6,663 nt of DNA, taken from Thermomicrobiales bacterium. Lineage in GTDB: Bacteria > Chloroflexota > Chloroflexia > Thermomicrobiales > UBA6265. Below are positions 1 to 6,462 of the stretch, in pieces; within the stretch, counting starts at the first letter, position 1; every line of letters starts with the position of its first letter. The notes under the pieces were generated by a model. The model was not told the origin of the DNA, did not search any database, and saw only the letters and a program-made list of their open reading frames with translations. Made by a program: the position numbers and the translations under genes. Location of the stretch: the NCBI GenBank assembly GCA_025937615.1, contig JAICRA010000089.1:1-6663 (forward strand), written 5' to 3'.

Positions 1-139
1 CGATCATCCCATTCCAGACGCGACGGGCCTCTTCGTAATGGGAGTGATCCGGGAGGAGCAAATCGCCGCCGATCGCGGCATCGAGCGAGCTCCAGGGGAG
101 AGACGAAAATGAACCGCGCTTTTGGAGTGTTGTGGCCAT
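1..139 (-). CDS. FAD-binding oxidoreductase (BBE-like), N-terminal fragment
   Basis: Only the first 46 codons are present; the gene runs off the left edge. The peptide starts MATTLQKRGSFSSLPW and continues to LLLPDHSHYEEARRVWNGMI at about residues 27-46. The pattern LLLP-D-x(3)-Y-x-EARRVWNG is typical of the N-terminus of FAD-linked oxidases of the berberine-bridge/PCMH type, just before the FAD-binding domain, where the next residues are usually a DRRPA-like stretch. Such enzymes use bicovalent or non-covalent FAD to oxidise sugars, alcohols or secondary metabolites; the substrate cannot be told from this fragment. The ATG at 139-137 is preceded on the minus strand by AGGAG with a 6-nt spacer, which fixes the start. 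No signal peptide is visible, so it is probably cytoplasmic. It lies downstream of, and in the same direction as, the M1 peptidase, but 229 nt away, so probably has its own promoter. The family call is from recognition of the N-terminal motif only. Confidence 0.72.
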   Translation of the reverse strand, partial: MATTLQKRGSFSSLPWSSLDAAIGGDLLLPDHSHYEEARRVWNGMI

Positions 140-368
140 GGTGGTCTCCTCGACATCGATAGCGTCCTTCTCGAGAAAAGGCACGCCGTGAAGAGGGGAG
201 CCCCCTCACTGCCTCGCGATCGCGAACATTCCTCGAGAATCCTGTGCCAGGACGGGGCGCACGGTATGCGATCTTTGATCTGGACGCAAGAGGGAGACGA
301 CGGGACTTCCGACGAGACCCCCGCGCAAAGAGCAGGGGCTCTCGATGAGATCTGTTCCTTACGGCACT
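140..368. other. Intergenic region upstream of the FAD oxidoreductase
   Basis: There is no convincing gene in this 229-bp gap. Read on the minus strand, it holds in order a hairpin after the M1 stop (314-343), a perfect 12-bp palindrome TCGCGATCGCGA (214-225), a CTCGAGAAT motif (232-240), a perfect 10-bp palindrome TTCTCGAGAA (168-177), a TATCGAT box (161-155) that could be a -10 element, and the AGGAG ribosome site. The sequence CTCGAGAA occurs twice, at 170-177 and 232-239. The arrangement would suit an autoregulated or repressor-controlled promoter for the FAD oxidoreductase, but no strong -35 box is seen. Confidence 0.4.
314..343 (-). terminator. Hairpin downstream of the M1 peptidase, weak terminator candidate
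   Basis: On the minus strand, GAGAGCCCC (343-335) pairs with GGGGGTCTC (322-314): a nine-position stem with one mismatch and a 12-nt loop. It starts about 26 nt after the TAA stop of the M1 gene. No run of T follows it, so it does not look like a classic intrinsic terminator. It could still stop transcription, protect the 3' end, or be chance in GC-rich DNA. Confidence 0.3.
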
Positions 369-2180
369 TTAGTTAGGGTTCGGGATTGCCGGTCCCGCGC
401 TGGCCTCGCGTGAGGATGGCAGCTCCGGCAGAGCGGGGTTGAAGAGCCAGGACTCAAAAAAGTCATCGAGCTGCTCACCGCTGATCTCCTCGGCGAGAGC
501 CATGAAATCCTCGCTGGTCGCGTTCCCGTTGTGGAAACGCTCGGTCCAGCTTCGCAGAATCGTGAAGAAAATCTCGTCGCCGACACGCAAGCGCAGGGCG
601 TGGAGAGTCAACGCGCCACGCTCGTAGACGATGGACGGGGAGAACAATTCGCCTCGACCTGGATCGCCGGTGCGCGCGGCAGGGCCGGGGAAATAGTCCG
701 CCGTGACACCGAGCGCCGTGAGTTGCGCCAGCCCCTCTTCGCTGGCGATGTTCACCAGGTCCGCCTCGGTGGCGGCTCCCAACCCCTGTTGGTAGTCACG
801 CACAAACTGCTCGCCAACAGCAGTCCTCAGGAAGCGACGGCTGAACGAGCGATAGACCTCGATGACGTCTCGGGCGTTGAGCGTGGCGAGCTGGCCGGGA
901 TCCTGGAACGGATTGAGTGTGGCATGGAACGCGTAGATGTACGCCACGTGGTGATTCCGGGCCACGACGCCTTCCGTGTGCTCGAGCCAGAGGATCTGGG
1001 CGTAGGTCGCGAACCCCTCGTTGAGCCAGATGTCCTGCCAGCGGAGCAGACTGACGGCGTCGCCGAACCACTGGTGAGCCAACTCGTGGGCCACGATGGC
1101 CTCGATACTGGCCAATTCGTCACCCGTGAGCGACGAGTTGTCCACCAACGGGAGCGCACCGAAGGTCGACAGTGTTTGCGTCTCGAGCGCGAAGAGGATC
1201 GGCGCTCCGACGACCGTGCCGCCGGCCGCCTCAAAGGGATAGGGACCGAAGATAGATTCGAAATAGTCGATCATCTCGGGCATGCGGGCGAACATGACCC
1301 GCTGACCTTGCGGGACGGACGCGGCAAAGGCGGTGCGGATCGGCAGTCCCCGCGGTCCTTCGTGCACGTCGATCTCCAGTCTCCCGGCATGGAGGGTCAC
1401 GAGATAGCTCGCCATCGGGTCGCGTGACTCCCAGACGGTCGTTGTCACGGCTTCGGTGCGAATGGTCTCCGTCAAGATGCCGTTGGCGACGATGGAATAG
1501 GGTTCGGAGACGGTCAGGCGCAGGGTGTAGGTCGCCTTGTCGGCCGGGTGGCCATTAACTGGGAACCAGGATTCCGCGCCGGCAGGCTCACCCGCGATGA
1601 AAATCTCCTCGCGTCCGGACCACCAGCCGGAGCCATATTGCTCGCCCTCCTCGGGACCTGGCTTCTGCTCGGATCCGGCCAAGGCGGCGCCGACGATGTC
1701 GCCCAGCAGGGTGAGCACAGTGGGCGCCTCCTGCCCGATCGGTCTCCCGTGGTAGGCAATCTCCGTCGTGAAGCGCGTTCCCGCTTTCAATCGAGCGCGG
1801 GGTTCGATTGTTAGCTCGCCGTCATGCCGGGAGAACGATGCCGGTTGTTCGTCGACCGAGATGCTGTCGATCTCCAGGCCGCGAAAGTCGAGATTGAAGG
1901 TGCAGAGGTCGAGCAGGGCGACGGCCTCGATCGTGGCGCGTCCAGTGGAGATCGACGCGCCGGCAACGTCGAGGTCGAGATCAAGGGTGTAGTGCTGAAC
2001 GTCGTAACCCGAATTTCCGAGTAGCGGAAAGTACGGGTCGCCGATACCGCTGCTGCCGGCGGTGCATCCGGCGGCCACCGGCACCGGCGTGGCATCGTGC
2101 GCCACAGCGAACGCCGGGATGAGCATCTGTGCCAGGACAGCCGACCAGGCGACGAGGAGGCGGAGTGTCCGACGATGCAT
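369..2180 (-). CDS. Secreted M1 family zinc metallopeptidase
   Basis: This 603-residue protein is a gluzincin aminopeptidase of family M1, which removes N-terminal residues from peptides. A charged MHRRTLRLL start and hydrophobic core ending near AFAVA (residues 23-27) form a signal peptide, so it is exported. The N-terminal beta domain spans about 45-270. The substrate loop reads FALETQT (330-336), the GxMEN equivalent. HELAH (365-369) is followed by 18 residues and then Glu388 in LNEGF, giving zinc ligands His365, His369 and Glu388 with catalytic base Glu366. Tyr519 in VYERGAL is the expected transition-state tyrosine. The Glu388-Tyr519 gap is 131 residues, against about 65 in LTA4H, so there is an insertion. 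The large C-terminal helical domain of ERAP/PepN types is absent. Cys39 and Cys93 could form a disulfide. The frame is open upstream to an ATG at 2309, but I start at the ATG at 2180-2178, which has GGGAG 7 nt upstream and begins the signal peptide. Specificity is unknown. Confidence 0.93.
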   Translation of the reverse strand: MHRRTLRLLVAWSAVLAQMLIPAFAVAHDATPVPVAAGCTAGSSGIGDPYFPLLGNSGYDVQHYTLDLDLDVAGASISTGRATIEAVALLDLCTFNLDFRGLEIDSISVDEQPASFSRHDGELTIEPRARLKAGTRFTTEIAYHGRPIGQEAPTVLTLLGDIVGAALAGSEQKPGPEEGEQYGSGWWSGREEIFIAGEPAGAESWFPVNGHPADKATYTLRLTVSEPYSIVANGILTETIRTEAVTTTVWESRDPMASYLVTLHAGRLEIDVHEGPRGLPIRTAFAASVPQGQRVMFARMPEMIDYFESIFGPYPFEAAGGTVVGAPILFALETQTLSTFGALPLVDNSSLTGDELASIEAIVAHELAHQWFGDAVSLLRWQDIWLNEGFATYAQILWLEHTEGVVARNHHVAYIYAFHATLNPFQDPGQLATLNARDVIEVYRSFSRRFLRTAVGEQFVRDYQQGLGAATEADLVNIASEEGLAQLTALGVTADYFPGPAARTGDPGRGELFSPSIVYERGALTLHALRLRVGDEIFFTILRSWTERFHNGNATSEDFMALAEEISGEQLDDFFESWLFNPALPELPSSREASAGPAIPNPN

Positions 2181-2211
2181 TGCAATCTCCCGCGACGCGT
2201 AACGCCGCGCC

Positions 2212-2240
2212 ATAGTGCCTGCCACATGACGGTTGTGCAA
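2212..2240 (-). promoter_or_regulatory. Possible promoter of the M1 peptidase gene
   Basis: On the minus strand, TTGCAC (2240-2235) and CACTAT (2217-2212) are separated by 17 bp. The -35 shares only the TTG with the consensus and the -10 keeps only 3 of 6 consensus bases. Transcription would start near 2205, leaving a leader of about 25 nt before the ATG at 2180. This supports the shorter start of the peptidase. The gap (2181-2336) is shared with the divergent translin gene, for which a TACGAT box at 2278-2283 is the only -10-like sequence noticed. Confidence 0.28.
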
Positions 2241-2336
2241 ATTGGGGCTCAGCGGACGCTTCCGCGCGGGGAACGCATACGATTGCACCGCACGCAATCG
2301 CGGCTCCATTGCCGACCAAGGGAGGACGCAGGAACA

Positions 2337-3032
2337 ATGTCGACCGCTTCACCCGCCGGGCGCATTGCCGAGGGCGTCGTTCGCCGTTTCGAGGGACTGG
2401 CCGCCACGCGGGACCGGGCCCTTGGCGAAGGGCGCCAAATCACCCGGCTGGCCGCTAACAGCGTGCGCGCCACGCATCGCGGTCAGATCGACGAGGCTGA
2501 ACGGCTGCTGGCCGAGGCGCGCGACCGGATGATGACGCTCGCCGGGGAGCTGCAACCGTACCCGAGCATCTACTGGGCAGGGTACGTGCAGGACGCCATG
2601 AAAGAGGCTGCCGAGGCGGCCATTGCCCTGGCCATCGTCGCCAACCGGCCATTGCCCGAACCAGCAGAGCTGGGCGTGGAGGATGCCGCCTATCTCAATG
2701 CCATGGCCGAGGCCGCGTCGGAGTTGCGCCGGCAGGTGCTCGACCGCCTGCGGGAGAACGACCTGCCCCGCGCCGAATACCTGCTTGGGATGATGGACGA
2801 CATCTACTCCGCGCTCGTCACGGTCGACTTCCCGGACGCCATCACCGGTGGCCTGCGCCGGACCACTGACGCCCTACGCGCGGTGCTGGAACGGACCCGG
2901 GGCGACGTCACCATGGCGGCGACCCAGGGTCGAGTCGAACGCGCGCTCCGTGAGGCGCTTGGCTCCGAGATTGGACTCGGGAGAGTACCGGTGGGAGATG
3001 ATGACGTGACGGAGCCTGCTCCGATTGGGTGA
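2337..3032 (+). CDS. Translin family protein (TRAX-like)
   Basis: This 231-residue, mostly helical protein resembles the translin/TRAX family. In eukaryotes translin and TRAX form an octameric single-strand RNA-binding nuclease (C3PO); archaeal homologues make homo-oligomers. Recognisable blocks are a long N-terminal helix pair rich in Arg and Glu (8-70), the segment YVQDAMKEAAEAAIALAI (83-100), and the C-terminal block YLLGMMDDIYSALVTVDFPD (148-167) followed by GGLRRTTDALRAVLERTRGD (171-190). The pair Glu90 and Glu93 has the E-x-x-E spacing of the TRAX catalytic acids, and Asp154/155 or Asp164/167 may supply a third; I infer this alignment. There is no signal peptide or membrane segment, so it is cytoplasmic. 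The last 15 residues are a loose acidic tail. The ATG at 2337 has GGGAGG 11 nt upstream; the frame is open to 2097, but that part overlaps the divergent M1 gene start. It is a single-gene unit. Substrate and nuclease activity are not known. Confidence 0.82.
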   Translation: MSTASPAGRIAEGVVRRFEGLAATRDRALGEGRQITRLAANSVRATHRGQIDEAERLLAEARDRMMTLAGELQPYPSIYWAGYVQDAMKEAAEAAIALAIVANRPLPEPAELGVEDAAYLNAMAEAASELRRQVLDRLRENDLPRAEYLLGMMDDIYSALVTVDFPDAITGGLRRTTDALRAVLERTRGDVTMAATQGRVERALREALGSEIGLGRVPVGDDDVTEPAPIG

Positions 3033-3064
3033 ATTGCCGCGCTTAGGATTGCCACATCGTCATC

Positions 3065-3150
3065 GTGTCATGCTGAGGAACGAAGCATCTCGGCTGACTG
3101 GCGGGGTTGCGGCGCACCGAGATTAGTCTCCGGCGGGTTCAAAATGACAC
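3065..3150. repeat. MITE-like 86-bp repeat with terminal inverted repeats
   Basis: The element begins GTGTCAT (3065-3071) and ends ATGACAC (3144-3150), a perfect 7-bp terminal inverted repeat that resumes after two mismatches with TGA/TCA. A second inverted pair lies inside: ATCTCGG (3087-3093) and CCGAGAT (3117-3123). The whole can fold as a long interrupted hairpin. Its left end, TGTCATGCTGAGGAACGAAG, is of a type I recall as a very common dispersed intergenic repeat in Chloroflexota and other genomes; copy number cannot be judged from one window. It sits between the converging translin and galM genes, where it could also act as a terminator for both. No transposase and no clear target duplication are visible. 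Confidence 0.7.
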
Positions 3151-3169
3151 GTTCTCCGTGTCGGTGCAC

Positions 3170-4234
3170 TCAGGTCGCGAAGGCAAACACGGTCGTCGAG
3201 GTGTAGACCTCATCCGGCCGCAAGATGGTCGAAGGGAATTGAGGTTGGTTCGGGGAGTCAGGGAAGTGCTGCGTCTCGAGCGCCACGCCGTCTCCCTGGC
3301 GGTAGGTGCGGCCACTGGGACCGACGAGCGTGCCGTCGAGATAGCCTCCGCTGTAGAACTGGATACCGGGCTCGGTCGTCCAGATGGTCAACGAGCGGCC
3401 ACTACCGGCATCGCGCAAGATTGCGGCTTGGATCAGGACAGAGTCGCCGGTCTCACGGTCGAGCACCACGTTATGGTCGTACCCGCGGCCGATGAGCAAC
3501 TGCGGATGGCTCTCCCGGATACGCGTCCCGATCGCCGTTGGGGTCGTGAAATCGAAGGGGGTGTCGGCGACCGAGGCCAGTTCGCCGGTTGGCGTCAACG
3601 AGGTGTCGACGGGGGTGTAGCGGCTGGCCGCCAGCTGCAGCACGTGGTCTTCGATATTCCCGGTTCCTTCCCCGGCGAGGTTCCAATAGGTGTGATTAGT
3701 GAGATTGGTGATCGTGGGGCGGTCGGACTCGGCGCGATAGTCGATTCGGAGCCGGTTGTCATCATCAAGGAGGTAGCTCACCGCGGCCGATAGCGTCCCG
3801 GGGTAGCCCTCCTCACCATTTGGACTCACACGGGTGAGCCGCACGCCAGCCGCGCCATCCTCGCGGATCTCCTCGGCATCCCAGACACGCTTGTCGAATC
3901 CCTGCACCCCACCGTGGAGGTGATTAGCCCCGTCGTTCGTCGGGAGTTGATAGGTCTCGCCGTCGAGCGTGAAGACGCCCCTGGCGATGCGGTTGGCATA
4001 GCGGCCGGCGATGCAGCCGAAGTACGGGTCGTTGTAATCCAGATACCCGGCGAGATCGGTGAACCCGAGCGTGACGTTGGCGAGCTGACCATCCCGGTCC
4101 GGGACCCAGATGGCGCGGATGATCCCACCGTACGTGATAACCTCGACGCGCAGGCCGTGCCGGTTCGCCACGGTGAAACGGTCGATCAGCCTCCCCTCGA
4201 TCTCGCCGAACGGCTCCCGGCTGACCTCGACCAT
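3170..4234 (-). CDS. galM: Aldose 1-epimerase (galactose mutarotase)
   Basis: The enzyme interconverts alpha and beta anomers of galactose, glucose and related sugars in the cytoplasm, feeding the Leloir pathway. The 354-residue length is normal. Family motifs are clear: GRYANRI (77-83), NHLHGG (104-109), NHTYWNL (180-186), GYDHN (251-255), GIQFYSGGYLDG (290-301) and VALETQHFPDSPN (317-329). By comparison with human GALM, His107 and His181 are the acid and substrate-binding histidines, Glu320 the general base and Asp253 a sugar contact. The upstream gene's TGA overlaps a GTG (4258-4256) in a GTGA junction, which would add eight residues. I prefer the ATG at 4234-4232, because AAGGAGGAGG lies just before it, whereas the GTG has no good ribosome site. 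Either way translation is coupled to the DUF192 gene. It is the last gene of the probable operon. No signal peptide is seen. Confidence 0.93.
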   Translation of the reverse strand: MVEVSREPFGEIEGRLIDRFTVANRHGLRVEVITYGGIIRAIWVPDRDGQLANVTLGFTDLAGYLDYNDPYFGCIAGRYANRIARGVFTLDGETYQLPTNDGANHLHGGVQGFDKRVWDAEEIREDGAAGVRLTRVSPNGEEGYPGTLSAAVSYLLDDDNRLRIDYRAESDRPTITNLTNHTYWNLAGEGTGNIEDHVLQLAASRYTPVDTSLTPTGELASVADTPFDFTTPTAIGTRIRESHPQLLIGRGYDHNVVLDRETGDSVLIQAAILRDAGSGRSLTIWTTEPGIQFYSGGYLDGTLVGPSGRTYRQGDGVALETQHFPDSPNQPQFPSTILRPDEVYTSTTVFAFAT

Positions 4235-4254
4235 CGCGAACGCCTCCTCCTTGC

Positions 4255-4749
4255 TCACTGCATCACCAGCGAGGGCAACCCTTCAACTGGCGTGCCGACG
4301 CCGAGCCCGTACGCGTCCAGCCAGCCGGCCGGGACCTCGAGGACGTAGGTGACCGGCACGGGGGAGACGTATGAGCGTAGGTCGGCGTCGGTGGTGCCGG
4401 TTGGATCGGGACAGACGGTCTCCGCCGCTCCCTGGATCACACCGTTCTCGATCCAGATGATGTCGATGCAGAACTGCATGTCGCGCATCCAGAAGGATCG
4501 CGGCGCCGGTTCCTCGAAAACGAAGAGCATACCGGTACCCGGGGCCAGTCCCTCGCGGTAGCTAAGCCCGAGAGCCCTGTCCGCCGGTTGGTAGGCCAGC
4601 TCAACGGTCAGCGGCACGCCGCCAACGGCTATCTCTGCTGTCTCCAAGAGCGATGGGGCGACCTGGAGCGCTACGGGTGACGCGCCGGGCGTCAACAATC
4701 CGCTAACCATGCCCAATATCATTGTCACGGCGAGGAGGAACGTCGGCAT
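4255..4749 (-). CDS. Exported DUF192 domain protein
   Basis: This 164-residue protein has the DUF192 (PF02643) pattern: RALGLSYREGLAPGTGMLFVF (58-78), then PRSFWMRDMQFCIDIIWIENG (83-103), and a C-terminal VLEVPAGWLDAYGLGVG stretch (136-152). The domain is a small beta barrel of unknown function. A hydrophobic N-terminus, about residues 3-27, reads as a signal peptide or an uncleaved anchor, so the domain should lie outside the membrane. Cys94 and Cys113 could pair there; many relatives have Pro or Leu at the position of Cys94. The ATG at 4749-4747 has GGGAG about 8 nt upstream. It follows otsB by 76 nt, with no clear terminator or promoter in between, and overlaps the possible galM GTG by 4 nt. 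Its link to the sugar enzymes on either side is positional only. Confidence 0.88.
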   Translation of the reverse strand: MPTFLLAVTMILGMVSGLLTPGASPVALQVAPSLLETAEIAVGGVPLTVELAYQPADRALGLSYREGLAPGTGMLFVFEEPAPRSFWMRDMQFCIDIIWIENGVIQGAAETVCPDPTGTTDADLRSYVSPVPVTYVLEVPAGWLDAYGLGVGTPVEGLPSLVMQ

Positions 4750-4825
4750 CCCTGGTCTCCCTGCTTGCTCAGTCCGGCCCTGTCAGCCGGCCGTTGATCG
4801 ATCTCGAGGAGGGCCCCACTGCGCT

Positions 4826-5680
4826 CTATGCGCCTTCGGTCTCTTCCGAAAGACGCGCGGCGAGGGCAATCAGGGTCGCCGCGCAGGCGGGGACACCATC
4901 GACGCTCATGTCGATTTCAGCAAGTACGGCCGGTGATGTGTCCGGACCGAGCACGCCGACACGAAGCGTTGCCGCTTCCCCTACCTCTCGCAGCTCGCGC
5001 AACGCGCGGAAGGCGTCGACGTCCGTCACGTCGTCGCCAAAGAAGACGATGCCGCGCAGATCGAGATCCTGCGCGAGATCGCGGATGGCAGTTCCCTTGT
5101 TGACCGCTAGTGCGGGGCGCACCTCGAAGATCATGCGACCGAGCGTGAGGCGCAGACCGTGCCGCTCCGCAGCCGCGCGTGCCACCGGCTCCAGCAGCGC
5201 GGCCGCCCCCATCTGATCGGGGGCCAGACGATAGTGGATGGTGCCGGTGACCCCCTTGTTCTCGACCAGCAGCCACGGCACGTCGGCCGCGGCCCGTGCC
5301 GCGCTCTCGATCTCAGCCAGCGCGGTGGCAATGGCCGGCTGGGCGGCGGCGGCCACCGGATGGGTCCAGGGGGTACCGCGCGCGATGCGCTCCAGACCAT
5401 GGTTTCCGACGTAGATCAGCTCAGGTAGACCGACCATGGCCTCCCCGTCGTGCGGCGCGCGGCCGGAGACCACCGCAACTGCGGTCAATCGCTCCGCCAG
5501 CAGAGCCAGTGCTGCTTTGGCCCCAGGATCGACCATCGCTTCGGCCGGGGTGGGGGCGATCGGGCTGACTGTCCCGTCGATATCCGTGACCACGGCGGAC
5601 GGCTTCTGGCGCAGGACTTCCAGGCACGCGGCGACGACGGCTTCCACTTCCGGGGCCACTGCGTCGCTCGCGGATGCCAT
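4826..5680 (-). CDS. otsB: Trehalose-6-phosphate phosphatase (HAD family)
   Basis: This 284-residue HAD-type phosphatase matches the OtsB family, which hydrolyses trehalose 6-phosphate to trehalose, a stress protectant. HAD motif I is DIDGT (33-37) with nucleophile Asp33 and acid/base Asp35, in VVTDIDGTVSPIAPTPAEA. Motif II is VVSGR (70-74). The cap region holds VGNHGLE (91-97), the loop ENKGVTGTIHYR (140-151) and EVRP (186-189). Motif III is Lys195 in NKGTA, and motif IV is GDDVTDVDAF (215-224), where Asp216 and Asp220 bind magnesium. All key residues are present, so it should be active. No otsA partner is in the window. A related sugar-phosphate phosphatase such as mannosyl-3-phosphoglycerate phosphatase is less likely given the VTDIDGTVSPI and GDDVTD wording. 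The ATG at 5680-5678 has GGGG 8 nt upstream and lies 3 nt after the lipoprotein stop, so the two are co-transcribed. Confidence 0.88.
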   Translation of the reverse strand: MASASDAVAPEVEAVVAACLEVLRQKPSAVVTDIDGTVSPIAPTPAEAMVDPGAKAALALLAERLTAVAVVSGRAPHDGEAMVGLPELIYVGNHGLERIARGTPWTHPVAAAAQPAIATALAEIESAARAAADVPWLLVENKGVTGTIHYRLAPDQMGAAALLEPVARAAAERHGLRLTLGRMIFEVRPALAVNKGTAIRDLAQDLDLRGIVFFGDDVTDVDAFRALRELREVGEAATLRVGVLGPDTSPAVLAEIDMSVDGVPACAATLIALAARLSEETEGA

Positions 5681-5683
5681 GGC

Positions 5684-6388
5684 TCAACCCCTGTCCTGAT
5701 ACGAGTGAATTTTCCATTCCGGACTGCTGACGAACAGGTCCTGCACGGTGCCCTGGCCCATGATGGCCACGTAGTAGACCAATCCTTGGGGAGTTCCCGG
5801 TGGTCCGAAGGGATCCGTTGGCGCATTGAGGCGGACCGTGGCCCCAGTAGCGGGATTGAGCTCAGCGTCCTCGCTGTATCCGGCCCGCGCCACCGCCAGA
5901 TGCAGCTCCCGAAAATTCACCTCGTCGATCGGTAACGCCGGGACCGAGGCGGGATCGACCTCTGCTGGCTCGGTCATCCCGGTGTCACTGAAGAAAAACG
6001 ACTGCGCCGTCTGGGAATAAAAGGTCCCCTGCCAGCGAAATCCGGCCTCCAGCGGCGCGCAGCCAACCTGCATGGTCACCAGCACAGCGTCCGGACGCCA
6101 CGCACGCGCGGTCTCGATCGCCGACTGCACACCTGCTCCCCACTCGTCGCCAATTGCCGCCAGATCGCCGACTCGCAGGCGGCCGCCGGCGCAGCGCTCA
6201 GGCCTCGGAGTCAGGAGAGAGATCGGGGCGGGTGAGGGCGTGGGGGTCGCGGTCGGCATTGATTCGGCGATGAGTGGCGTCGGCGCGGAGATGCCCGAGC
6301 AGCCGGCCAGCAGGATGACGGCGATGAAGGCGAAAGCCACCGCTCGCACGGGAGAGCCAGCTCGGAGCGGACGCGGCTGGAACGTCAC
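5684..6388 (-). CDS. Putative lipoprotein of unknown function
   Basis: I do not recognise the family. The 234-residue product starts with a charged segment (MTFQPRPLRAGSPVR), a hydrophobic stretch and the lipobox LLAGC with Cys30, so it should be lipidated and anchored outside the membrane. A Pro/Thr-rich linker follows (about 35-62). The rest is a compact domain with Cys66 and Cys110, a possible disulfide, and two helix-then-strands units (about 70-145 and 155-230) that may be a duplication like PepSY-type folds; this is inference. I start at the GTG at 6388-6386, with GAGGGG and a 9-nt spacer upstream. The frame stays open to an ATG at 6526, but that would add 46 residues before the signal, lack a lipoprotein-like start and run through the 6481-6555 repeat and the candidate promoter. 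It is the first gene of the operon and is followed after 3 nt by otsB. Confidence 0.8.
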   Translation of the reverse strand: MTFQPRPLRAGSPVRAVAFAFIAVILLAGCSGISAPTPLIAESMPTATPTPSPAPISLLTPRPERCAGGRLRVGDLAAIGDEWGAGVQSAIETARAWRPDAVLVTMQVGCAPLEAGFRWQGTFYSQTAQSFFFSDTGMTEPAEVDPASVPALPIDEVNFRELHLAVARAGYSEDAELNPATGATVRLNAPTDPFGPPGTPQGLVYYVAIMGQGTVQDLFVSSPEWKIHSYQDRG

Positions 6389-6462
6389 CGGTGCTATCCC
6401 CTCTGAAGACGGCTCGTCCACGCGCGATCCGACTCGGTGAGCTGGGTCCGGGGCATGCCGCG

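Noticed and set aside
122..376. Plus-strand open frame of 84 codons in the left intergenic region
   Set aside because: No family resemblance, no good ribosome site, and it runs across the start of the clearly coding FAD oxidoreductase on the other strand.
531..1427. 298-codon plus-strand open frame antisense to the M1 peptidase
   Set aside because: GC-rich genes often leave long open frames on the opposite strand. The product is rich in Arg, Gly, Glu and Asp without domain motifs, whereas the minus strand carries the complete M1 active site.
2181..2309. Upstream extension of the M1 gene to an ATG at 2309
   Set aside because: It would put 43 residues before an obvious signal peptide, and the internal ATG at 2180 has a good ribosome site and a possible promoter in front of it.
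2097..2336. Upstream extension of the translin gene
   Set aside because: The added 80 codons overlap the start of the divergent M1 gene and show no translin-like sequence; the ATG at 2337 has GGGAGG upstream.
3107..3793. 228-codon plus-strand open frame antisense to galM
   Set aside because: It begins inside the MITE-like repeat and covers DNA whose minus strand encodes conserved galM motifs.
4750..4825. Terminator or separate promoter between otsB and DUF192
   Set aside because: GGGCCC and GGCCGG stretches could pair locally, but no stable hairpin with a T-run and no convincing -35/-10 pair was found in the 76 bp.
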